From the NCBI RefSeq assembly GCF_037038585.1, contig NC_092560.1, positions 59,728,549-59,792,548 of the forward strand: a stretch of 64,000 nucleotides of DNA. Reading direction: 5' to 3'. Position 1 is the first letter of the stretch. Each line of letters opens with the position of its first letter. The stretch comes from Patagioenas fasciata. Its lineage: Eukaryota; Chordata; Aves; Columbiformes; Columbidae. Positions 38,599-49,228 of the stretch are shown in pieces. The notes beneath the pieces are model-generated. The model was given only the letters and a program-made list of their open reading frames with translations. It searched no databases and was not told the DNA's origin. Made by a program: the position numbers and the translations under genes.

Positions 38599-38775
38599 GC
38601 CTCTGGAAGAAAGTGCTTTTCTGATCCTGAGAAAGGTTGTGCGAATTCTCCTGGAAGACCACAAAAGCACTGCATAAGCAGCAAATGCACAAAGGGCAAA
38701 ATTAAGTACCATGGGAGCTGTATCAAGACTACAACAGAGTATGGAAGACAGTGTACCATAACAAATAAAAATTAA
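38599..38775 (+). other. Possible coding exon for a small cationic six-cysteine peptide (unproven)
   Basis: A pyrimidine-rich run ending in CTTTCCAG (to 38598) would serve as a splice acceptor. From there a frame stays open for 58 codons to TAA at 38773-38775. The peptide starts ASGRKCFSDPEKGC, has six Cys with spacing 7-10-4-10-10 residues, is rich in Lys and Arg, and ends TNKN. AATAAA lies at the very end of the frame. Small secreted cationic Cys-rich peptides (defensin-like in general character) are often encoded by such a last exon, but the adjacent Cys pair of vertebrate beta-defensins is absent and no signal-peptide exon was found upstream. A 58-codon open frame is expected by chance somewhere in 64 kb, and 60-codon frames run on the opposite strand. 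I regard it as more likely chance than gene. Confidence 0.13.
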
Positions 38776-39614
38776 ATTTCTGGTTTTGTTTATTGTAATG
38801 GTTTTGTTCCTACCATTGGAAAAAATAAGAATGTTTAAGAGTTAACTTTGAATCATGATGAGTACAATACAGAACATATTTATCCTTGGCACTTTCACAT
38901 TTGATGTTTGTTCTTATCATCCTAGTGATTCTTACTTAAGAAACATCACAAGCCAGCAAAAGTGATGTTCAAGAACCAGCCTCTTGGTTTGTCACTACTA
39001 GAAATTCGAGTTGACACATCAATTTATGTAGGTTGAGGAGGTGAAGTATGTGGGAAAAGATATTTTAGAAAACATTAGATGATATAATACATATTTACAA
39101 GGTACCAAGCTTTCTAAAGTCTATTTATCAGAAAAATATTACTGTGTTATTCTAAGGACTCAAGGTCTAAATTTTGCTATGTTCATTACTTGATAGAACT
39201 GATACATTCAAGTGAGCATCTCTGCCATGATATCTCAGAACTGACAGGATATCTGTATGCTAAACAAAGTGACATGAAAAGTTGAAGTGGAATTCAGCTA
39301 AAGAAAGACTGAAGAACTGTCATACAATTAATGCTTGTTAACATGGGAGCAGTTTTGTTTTTTTTTTTTTTCCTCCTTTAAATAGGGCCTGTCAAACAAA
39401 TATGATACTCTTTTTTTTTATGAGATTCCAGTTTGGTTGATAAAGATAATGACAGAGATGTAATAGGTCTAGACTTTTAGTAGTGTTTGTGGTAATATCA
39501 CATGATGTTCTGTTTGAGACTCTAGCTCTACACAGTATCAATAAAACACATATTAAATAGGTTAAAAGTTGGTTATTAGATGGTTTTCAAAAAGTATTTG
39601 TCAATGGAGAATCA
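38776..39614. other. Unannotated AT-rich sequence
   Basis: No gene recognised. Two T-runs lie near 39357-39371 and 39411-39419. Confidence 0.6.
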
Positions 39615-40440
39615 TTGTCAAATGTGGATTTGGCACTGGGATTCTGCAAAGACCCAGTGCTACTCAACATTTTAAAAAACGATCTGCAAGTAATGTAAAA
39701 TCACTGCAGCTAAAATTTGAAGATGACAAATAAAACAGCAGACATTTAATACTGATGAGGACAGGCAACCATAATCAGTCATCTAGGTAAACTGGGGCAA
39801 CTCAACCAGAATGTGCTTTAATACAACCGAGTATAAAATAATCTGCCAAAAAGTAATGAACACAGGCAGCACCTACAGGAGACAAACTTTGTTCTAAGAA
39901 ATTGTGAAAAAACCCCTAGGTTTTACGGTAGATTAAATAAGAGACTCAAACATAACTGTGATGAAGTTTAATTCTTGGATACCTACATGAAAAAGGTAGC
40001 TAATAGGAGTAGGAAAGGGATACTACCTCCAATTTCTGAGGCCACTTTTGATATTCTGTCTAGGCTGATGTCACATTGTGAAAAGATCTTGAAATATTAG
40101 TGATGATACAGAAAAGATTATTTACCAGAGAAGATATTGTAGAAGAGAAGGACTCTAAAAGCTCAGCCTGTTTATCTTATCAGAAAGAAGATTGAATGGT
40201 AACTCGATTACAGTATGGAAACCAGATATTAGTGTTATCTGAATCAAGCTGGTAGAAGTACAATAAAAACCAGCAGCTGGAAGCTGAAACCAGACATGTA
40301 AAGCAGAAAGAAAGTTATAAGGGTAAAAAAGGCTTAAGTCATTGCAAAAATCACAAGAGTGATGGATTTTCCACCTCTTGATTCTTTCATTAATGTCTGA
40401 TTGAAGGGATTATTGAATTTTCTCTGAATTCAGTGGATGG
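39615..40440 (+). mobile_element. Old, degraded CR1-group LINE relic
   Basis: About 0.8 kb that follows the order of an amniote CR1 RT region and 3' end with heavy decay. GACCCAGTGCTACTCAACAT (39651-39670) is the GPVLFN-like RT segment. AAATTTGAAGATGACAAATA (39714-39733) is a decayed version of the FADD region. GTAAACTGGGGCAACTCAAC follows, then CTCAGCCTGTTTATCTTATC (40161-40180), GGTAACTCGATTACAGTATG, and CAGCTGGAAGCTGAAACCAG (40272-40291). Stops and small indels break all frames. Much older than the copies at 22.9 and 33 kb, and closer in wording to turtle and crocodilian CR1 lineages than to young avian ones. Confidence 0.75.
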
Positions 40441-40684
40441 TAGATTGTATTCCAAATTAAATATTAGACTGTCAGTTCTTATGTATTCTTGGTATACAAA
40501 TCATGAACTTCACATGATTGCACCCATTACATCCTAACTTACTACATGTAGCGTAATTTCTAATGTGCTTAAGACTGAACACTGCAGGCAAAACCTGGAA
40601 ATCTGATTAAAGTCTTGAATATGAGACTGATTTATCCTCTCTGTTTCTTCTGGAACAGAAATGATATCTGACAGAATAGTTATA
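40441..40684. other. Spacer between old CR1 and LTR
   Basis: About 240 bases of unremarkable AT-rich sequence. Nothing recognised. Confidence 0.55.
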
Positions 40685-41215
40685 CTGGTGTCACTGCTTG
40701 CTGCACGGTGGCAATAAACTGTGGTAGATGCTCTCTGTTAACCCCCTGCCCTCCCCACTAAGGAAAGGTAATAGGAGGAAAAGAGAGAGCGACTTGTAAG
40801 TTGGAAAAAGTTAAAAATGCTTTACTAATGCTAGTAATTAATAAATAAAATAATACAAAACATACAAAACCAATCTTGAATTTCCCCAGGTAGTGCAGCG
40901 CTGTCCACAGTGTAACTGGCACTGCTCTGGTAGTTGCAGGGCAGGCACCCGGAAATTCTGGGCTGGACAATGCAGTAGACAGGAGCTGGATTCAGAGATG
41001 CAGGGTCTGGAACCAGGCCTAGGATCGCAGGCACGACAGGCAGGGTCCTCTTCAGATGCTGGTCATGGTCGTAGAAAGGAAGTCCCTTGTGATTTCCCAC
41101 TTTTATAGGGTGTGTGACATGTATGGGATTGAATACTTAGTTGGTCAGTTTTAGTCACCTGTTCTGTTCACCCTTCCTTGCAAATATGCCGCCTCTCACT
41201 TATGGGACGTGTAAA
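40685..41215 (-). mobile_element. Solo LTR of an avian ERVL-type endogenous retrovirus (relic)
   Basis: Read on the minus strand, the segment has LTR order. A U3 part contains AACTGACCAAC and a decayed TATTC...CCATA...GTCAC series. A TATA box CTATAAAAG lies at 41108-41100, about 0.1 kb inside the left boundary. A GC-richer R/U5 body spans about 41050-40890, then an A/T-rich AAAGCATTTTTAAC(T)TTTTCCAACTTA region. The end is rich in CCTCCC/GGGAGG (TGGGGAGGGCAGGGGGTTAAC) and runs to a GGTTTA-like terminus. This matches the layout of LTRs of avian ERVL elements. No gag, pol or env coding sequence lies beside it, so it is a solo LTR left by recombination. Boundaries are approximate by about 30 bases and no target-site duplication was confirmed. 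Confidence 0.7.
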
Positions 41216-43000
41216 ATTTATCAGTAACCTTGGCTGCCATAGCAATAAGTCGAAACCTGTGTCTCTTCTGCATACCGCTGCAGCAAAGTTTTTCTGTAGG
41301 ATTCTAGGTAACAGCTTTACAAATATTTCTAATGCAAATTTTGAGAAGCTAGATACTTGTAGGTTTTAAACTAGATATTAAAGGTATCTTCCCATTGTAT
41401 TTCAGGCAGTGAATAAATTTAGTAAATAATAAGTGATGAGGAAGCAGAATGCAGCTGAGATTAAGCATATTAATTGTTGAGTGACAAATGAAGGAACACT
41501 TTCCAATCATTTCAGATTGAGCTGCCATAAGGTCTGCACCTGTCACCAGTGACCCAAGATTAGTTACTTATCATGTGAAACCAGGCCATCTGAATACATG
41601 CTCTATTTAGAAAAATATAAAGTTTCTGCTGTCAACTGCCATTGGATTTAGACCCTTTTATTTTTCCTCCTAAGGAGGATTTTTCCACGCAATTCCCCAA
41701 TCCTTTGCTACTCTCAGAGGCATTTTACAGAAAGTAGATTCCCTTTTGATCCATTAAGATAAAATGGCATAAGATGTTGATTTTCATCCAGGTTTTCTAT
41801 GCCTCTAAAGGGAATTTGGTAACAGGATCCACCATCAGGTCTCACATAACTGTAAATGTCAGACTTTTCATTCTTTGGATCTAGAAAACATGCAAAACCA
41901 AGATTACTCTTAATAGTGATGGGGTACATTCCTTTATTAAAAACACCTTTAGCTGTTTTGTTTCTGAATATTTCTGTATAATGTTTGGTTCTTGCCTGAA
42001 ATAAGATAAATCTTTTTTTTTCTCCCTATCTGCCACAGTTAAATTGTATATAATTATTACATAATTACAGTTGTTCTGTCTTCCTTTGGAGAATAATCCT
42101 AGGTGTGACTTAAAAAACCTGCAGGTATTCAGCTTAAACAACCTGACAGGTCAACTGGTAGACCATGAGAAATTATCCCACAGTGTTGTAAGCCTTTAAC
42201 ATGACAGTTATGGCTCCAAAGATGAAAAGGAAGATCTCTGTTTAAAGATGTTTATTAGAACAAAGAGAGAAGAAGAAAAGAGTTTTTGCTTACAGTTTAT
42301 CTGTTAAGGATCTGTCTTCTCTTGAAACTATTAGGACTACATTGTCCACATTTCTTGACAGAGAAGTATGTTGGTACACCAATAAGCTCATTGGATTTAA
42401 CATTGCTAGTCATTACATCTGGCACATTGGTACTGAATGAATAGCAGAAAGGAGTTGGTGCCATATTGTCTAAAATGCCAAACTGGCAATACAGAACTGA
42501 GTCTCTGGAGCTAAACTTCCAGAACTAATAACTTTGCTTTCCTGTATGTTGTGTGAGGATACTTAAGTTCCTTCATATGCGTAAGTTTCCACTCCTCAAA
42601 TATCTAGTCACACTCTTACCCGGTTTTCAAGTTTCATAGCCAGCATTAGACTACTTATATTGGACTGAGTATGCACACAGTTCAGAAGAAAAGAGGCAGG
42701 AACAGTGCTTTTGCTGTTACCTTGAGATTTCTGGGTAACTGCTCTTCATCCAATACGTAACTGCTACCAGTCCCTAAGCAATCTGTCCTATTGGTGATGC
42801 ATGTTTGTGTATCACCTGATTTTCCTACAGTTCTTTTCAAAAGCACTTGCCCCAGCAGGATCATCAGAATCTGAATGCCCTCCTCCCAGTCCTTTTTATT
42901 TTGCTTGTATTTCATGTACAATAGGCTTCTATTTGCATCATACTTTCTTTTTTTACTTGCTTTTCATTTAAAGGACTGGATTCATTTTAAAATGCTGAGT
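41216..43000. other. Unannotated sequence
   Basis: No gene recognised. Short frames on both strands (up to 89 codons) without family resemblance. Confidence 0.6.
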
Positions 43001-43034
43001 TTTTCTTCTTTTTTTTTTTTCTTTCTTTCTTTCA
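43001..43034. repeat. T-rich run passing into (CTTT)n
   Basis: TTTTTCTTC, then a T-run, then about four CTTT units. It ends in TTTCAG, which would pass as a splice acceptor but is not followed by a convincing exon. Confidence 0.85.
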
Positions 43035-46000
43035 GAATGCTATGTTTTTCCAATGCAGTTAAAAATTCATGATATTGGAAGCCTACCCCATCCTTACTGG
43101 AAAAAAAAGAACCTGGAAAATATCCTTCCACAATTCAATTTAACTTTATCATTAGGAAACTACTTGAATAAAACAGACAAACAAAAAGATAGAATAGAGT
43201 CAGTACAAAATTAAAAGCCCTTATATTTTAGCAGCTGCTGCCACCTGTACCTATCTCATTCTAATTCAATATCTCTACCACTGAGTTGTTGAAAGGGTGG
43301 ATAACTTGATACTGTCTCAGTCTGCAGGGAAGAAGTAGTAGTGGCTGTAGCCCAAACACAGAGCCTAGTATGGGAGCAAGGACTATTATTCTTAGTGCCA
43401 GAGGATATGTAATTTTTCTGTGAAACAACTATGTGGATCCTCTAATAAATCTGGCTATGCACAAGCAGCCAAATAAAAATACAAAAACCTGTGTGCCAGA
43501 TATGCACAGCTGTATATGTCTCACTCTAGATCCATTGCATTTTTCTATACTAACCCTTTCTACATCAGAAATACAGCTATGGTAGGGGATCTCATTACAA
43601 CCCAGATGACTCCTTATGGTTAAAGCACAGTTGAAGCCTGTCTAGTTTCTTATTATCTATTATTTGTATTGAGGTGAACGAGTAGAGGCATGAGTGCAAA
43701 GTCTTTGTAACAGGAATGAAAAAGAATCTACCTGTCTTAAGAAGATATGTGTTGACACTAGGTCTGTCACACAATGACTCTGTAGCACACCAAGACCTTA
43801 AACCTTGCACTGTGTACAGAGCTGCAACTGTGAGTATTGATCAAGACTTTTGTCTCTACAGTCACTTTTACTTGCAGCTTGCTTTTACACTTATTGGGCA
43901 CAGAGATCCTATCCACACTGCAATGTAAACCTGTGCTTTAACCATGTCAGACAACAGCATATTTTATTTTCATGCCCAGTAATGACAGAAGCTGCTTTTG
44001 CACTAAAGATACAGACTGAAAAGGGATCTCAAAAGAGTGTAAGGAAAGATATAGCTGTTTGGATTTGGAGGTAAACGAGGTTATAGGGTAGTAGCAAAAT
44101 TTTGATGCAAAATTGTATCAGACAAGAACAGCCAGGTTCTAGGACAAATTCAGTACTGAGGTCCAAAACTGATGTCCAAACACCTAACAGTCTCACAGAT
44201 ATTTTGGGAACTCCATAACAGTGTCACTGAACTAACACTAAAGTTCAGACAAATGGGTCCTAAGCAAAGTGACAGCACCAGAATGGCAGCACAGTCTTTA
44301 TGCTGTTGTCCGCAAAAACCTGGCCAGACACTCAGTTGATTTAAGTGGCTGTCACACTGCTTATTTGTATAAGCATTAGCACCAACTGAAAAGCTTGACA
44401 TTATCATACACTATCTATATAATAAATCACAGGTAATTTTGTGTGTAGGTATGTGTGCTTTATTCATATGAGGTATCGTTTCTGTGTATGAAAGAGATTA
44501 TGTGGGGTCAGAAATTATTTATAAACTACATGCCAAAAGAAAAAGGTAATCCAAGTTTTCAAAATCAGTTTAATAGAGTATAAAAATACACTTGGTAAAT
44601 ATATATGCAAAACCACACAAAAATAGGTATTTATGGACACATGCCCATATAGAGATACATCTATAGCTTTGCATATTGTGTATGCCTCCTACATCTTCAT
44701 GATATTTAAAAGCAAACCTGAAGAAAAACTATTTACATAAGTAAATGATTTAGGCTAAGTACAAGATCACAATTCACAGTACCATTTGGAGGTTACACTT
44801 CAGGGGCTATGTGGTTTAGAATTGCTTTTTATAATTCTCTTCTCATTCAGGACTGAATCCCACAAAAAACTTAGAACTTAGCACCTTACCTGAGAATGTA
44901 ATAAACTGATTCGTCAGTCTACTTCTGTGATTCTTTGACACAGAGCTCCACTTAGAGATTAAAACTTCTTTCAGTCATTACTCTACATTCAGAAAGTACT
45001 AACTGCCTTTGAACAAGTCAGAAAAACTAATGAGCAAAATTAACTCCACAATTCCTTCTATGATCTTTATAATGCCTTCCACAGAGTAGCATCAAATTGT
45101 ACAAAGCAAGAAGAGACCTCAGTGTAGCACAAATATGCTATGTGTCTTTGGGTGGCTAGTGAGTTTCTTGGTGTCAGTTTAGTAGTCTCAAGGAACTTGG
45201 AAGACGAATTACATTTCAACTGTTTTTTTAGGAATGGAGTAGTAGAAAGCACAAGAGGGAAGGTAGAGCAATGAATTATTCGAGAATTTCTCTGCTTCGG
45301 AGTCTGTACCAGTGTTTTAAGAGGTCACACAAGAATAATAAACTAATCCTCCAAAACAATTGTGAACGTCTTTGTAAGGTGTTGATCTGGTTTAGGCAGC
45401 TAGCAAATCTGTAGAGACAGTATGCAAATAGTAAAATATCAACCACACAGTATATTTTCCTTTTTTCATACATACACAAAATCTTATCGATATGGCATTA
45501 CTTGTGTGGTACAGTACTAAGACCTTCATTAAATAAACTGGCAATGCAGATGGTTTAGTCAACAAACTGTTGGGGAAAAGGTTATTTACGTGGAAAATAA
45601 GTGAAAAAATGGAAATGTGAAAGTGAATAGCCTGAAGGGACAATTACTTCAAAGAAATATGCAAACCCAAGACATTTTTCTGAATCCAAGTTATTATTTC
45701 AGTATTCTTTCCTCTCTGCTTTTATTTATTAGTGTTAGAAATTCTAAGAAATTATTAAATGTATAACAGAAACAAGAAAGTTTTAAGCAGCACTTGCAAG
45801 TGCCTCCTGGAGACAAGTGGCACTTCTGGAAATGGCTGTCAAAGAAAACAAGTATATAGTGAATCACCCATTTGCACAACACAGGAGTAAAAACAGGGCA
45901 GCAATCCAAGCTGCCAGTTCTGTCACACACTGCTCCAAGTCAAATAGCATCAGGACACACACAGTACTATGTAGTAAAAATATTGAGAAAGGCCACACTG

Positions 46001-48379
46001 GGCTCAGTCTGTTCAGGAATGTCATTTGAATTGTGGTTTAGCCCACGCCTCACAGTCCTGGATTTACTCTTCCAGTTGAAGCTACTAACATAGTCCACAT
46101 GAAACAGTGAGTAATTTTGTCACTGATTGATGGCCTCCTGTGTGATAACCCTAGTACTGATGACAGGAAGAAGAGCTAGACTTTGCAAAAGCTGGAAAAA
46201 TGTAGACGTTAAAATACACACACAAAAATCCTCCTCATCCAAAGATAAAGAGTTATGTCCTAAAAAACATAATCCTGTCTTCCAGACTGAGATACTTAAA
46301 TAATAATGCATCCTTATTTTATTTTAACTTCTCTCTGCGTTTTTAAATCATTAAGAAAGACGTAGTTCGGTTGCATTTTTTAAGATTCTTAACCACAAGA
46401 AGACTACCAACAAGCTGATTTAAATGAGAGAAAAAAACCTGGAGAATTTGTGTATCGCTATAAATGTAACTAGTATATAGCATCCAGCAAAACTGTGCAA
46501 CACTGCGAAGAGTACTTTCCAGCATCTATATTCCTCTTTGTCTTGATGGTGTCCTGAACATGTCTAAGCCAGTTAAGGCAGTACCAAATTTTAGGGGTAT
46601 TTCTACAGTGCTAGAGATGGTTCTTGTGTCTATTACAAAGACACAAAGAGTGTTTTGGGCTCCTTGAGATTGTACTTCTTTGTGTCAGTATTCCTGAAGG
46701 TCTGAAGTCCCCTACTTCATTATTTTCCCAACCACCTGAGTATAAATTTTGCAGAGAGTTTTATGCAGATTGTACATACATGATGCTAGGCATGTTTTTG
46801 GTTTGCTTCTGTGTAGTAAAGGGGAAGAGGAAGAATTATTCCCAAAGAAAAATATTGCTAGTTTAGCTGAATAAAGTCACAAGTGAGACAGCTAAACTCA
46901 AATACAATAGAAGACTCTATATTTCCACAGGCCACCAGGACAAAATCAGGTGATTTTGGCTTTGTGACTGAAAAGGCAGAAACAGTGTTCCAGGTTTCAC
47001 CAAAACATGTACGGAATCTGTATCCTGGAAAGACTTTACGTCAATGTCGGAAGGTCTTGACTCCAGATAAAATACAACTTGTGCCAAAAATTTATCCCAG
47101 GAATAGACTCTTTCCTCACTACCAGATGCAACACTGTGCTCACAGTATTAATCATTTAACATTAACAGCTAGGTGCTACATCACATGCAAATTACAAGCA
47201 GTAGTCATTGCTGTGAACACAGTACTACATCATTACACTTGTGATGATCTCTACCTACATAGAGTTCTCTCAAAAACTATGAAAGTGGAGTATTGAAAAC
47301 AGAGATTTTTGAATTTTAAAGGTTGTAAGACAGTTTGATCTTGGTTGCAGTTTGACCCTGAGATTGAGCAGTACAGGCAGAACTGCATCAGGTTTAGCCT
47401 CCTCCACTTCCAAGCTATCTCAAACATCTTCATTCTCAAAAGCCTCAAACCTTCACCATGCTATGCTGCAGCATATGAAATCTCTGTTGCCTGTTGTGAA
47501 AACGCTTTTGCAAGAGGCTATGTTGTGTCTTTTCATATTGTTTCCAATTTAAGCTGAAAAACTACACATGGTTGTGGATGTGCATGCATATTATAGCCAC
47601 AGAGGCAACAAAACCCTTGAAAGATCCAGGTCAGTTGCTCCATGGATTTGGCTCAGGCCCCAGTGCTGGTCTTGAGCAGGTTGGCGTTAAGCCACTCTGC
47701 ACACCTGTCTGGGAGCCAGAGATACTTCTCTGGGAAGGATGCCTCTATTAGTGCATATGCAGCCAAAGTTATCACGTAATGAAAAATGAATGTCTGGAAA
47801 AATTGTGCTAGCAATGCTGTATAGAGATCGATTGCTGGGTAGTTCACAGATTTTGACCATAAGACTTCTCTTCCTCCAAGGAACAGCATGCAGTTGGGAG
47901 ATTATTTGCATGTATGTGTATTCACAGTTTTCACAGTTTTCAGTTATGCCTATCTTGCAGGAATGGACTATTTTTACCACAGTAATGTAGTGATATTTCA
48001 TGGAACTCATTTGAAGGCCAGTACTGCATGTTTCTACTTTTCATTAAAAGGTATTGTTCTAATTATAATGTAAACAAATTGTAATTTGTGTAGAAATTGC
48101 TATTATATTTTAACAACTCAGCAGACTATATTTGACTCTTTCCTTCTCATTGTAGTCAAATGCAGTTTGCAGCCAAACCATTAAATTAAAATTACTGTAT
48201 TCCTTCTTCAAAACCGAGGGCAAAAAGTAATTACAAATCAGTGCATGATTCTCAGTAAGAGGCCTGGTTTTCAACTAAATAATCAGTGTCACTTCAACAG
48301 CAGAATCATGAAGATGGCTTAATTTTTTTGAACTAAGATTTTCTGTAAGAAAAGAGGAAAATGGTTAAGACTAGAATCA
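43035..48379. other. Unannotated AT-rich sequence, no gene recognised
   Basis: Over 5 kb without a recognisable gene or named repeat. Many short frames overlap on both strands around 43600-44400, 45070-46530 and 46620-47560. The longest is 137 codons on plus at 46883-47296. None shows domains, codon bias or splice partners that I can defend. About 47620-47720 is richer in GC than its surroundings. Confidence 0.55.
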
Positions 48380-48500
48380 TATGAATGAAAGCCTGTGTCT
48401 ACTGCAAACCTGGTATTTAGCTTTGGCCAAGTTATCAAATTTTTCTGCACCTCTGTCTGTGTCAAAATATGTTGTCATATTCTAAGTATGAAACTCTTCA
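48380..48500 (+). mobile_element. MIR-like ancient SINE relic
   Basis: The series AGCTTTGGCCAAGTTATCAA, ATTTTTCTGCACCTCTGTC, TGTGTCAAAATATGTTG follows the MIR core in plus orientation (CTTGGGCAAGTTACTTAAC, CTCTGTGCCTC, TGTAAAATGGG). Diverged, but the order and spacing hold. Confidence 0.5.
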
Positions 48501-48959
48501 ATTTGATTTCTTTTACTTCCTTTTCAGCATGAATGGGTTCATGGTCTCCAAGTATATAATATTTTGTAAAGGAAACAGAATAGCTGACATATGCGATATA
48601 ATTGGGTTTTAATTAATTAATTGAAGTGTTGCACATTAAATCGTGATACTTAGTTATATAATCCTTTGCAATTACATATTCTACAAGTAATTGAATTACA
48701 ATTAAATATTACTAGAAATATAAACTTCAAACAGCACCCATCTATACAATATAAGCAGTCAGTTCCTAAGCCTTTAGAATAACTGTTCTCAGAAATTAAG
48801 AGCAACTGGAAAAAAAATAGTCAATATTTTGTCATTTTAGAATTACAACATTTGCCCACCAAATCCTACACAGATGGAGATAAAAGCTCCTCCAAGAGCA
48901 AAAAGCACATCTTTTTTTCTGTTGTTACAAAATATTGATGAAGTGCTCTATTGAGGTAG

Positions 48960-49225
48960 AGATCTCATTAATTATTTGATTTACAGAAAAAGAAGACAGA
49001 GGGAAATGAGTGCCCTTGCTAATGCCATGATGTACCATCTTGAGACTTAAGATCTTTTTAATGTATTCGGCAGTGATGCAGCTGAAAGAGGAAAGAGGGA
49101 GTTGAATGGATCCATTAATTTAATTGAAGCGAGCTCTGACAAGAGATAAAACATCTCAGGCCCTGCATCTCTTTCGGCTGCATCAGCACTATAGTAAACA
49201 GTCAATGATCCACAGACACACACAC
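48960..49225. other. Candidate conserved non-coding element
   Basis: Dense with homeodomain-type words: ATTAATTA (48967-48974), TTTTTAATGTATTC, and CCATTAATTTAATTGAAG (49112-49129), alongside GATGCAGCTGAAAG, GCTCTGACAAGAG and CTTTCGGCTGCATCAGC. The sequence is non-repetitive, of moderate GC and without coding potential. By eye it is the most enhancer-like block in the window. A short (CA)n run (49215-49228) closes it on the right. Function is inferred. Confidence 0.32.
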
Positions 49226-49228
49226 ACA

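Noticed and set aside
43009..43060. Polypyrimidine tract ending in TTTCAG as a splice acceptor
   Set aside because: It is a CTTT microsatellite; the frame after it is short and unconvincing.
45985..46020. GGGCTCAGTCTGTTCAGG, resembling a CR1 coding word
   Set aside because: No collinear CR1 sequence on either side.
46883..47296. 137-codon plus-strand frame
   Set aside because: No recognisable domain and surrounded by equally plausible overlapping frames.
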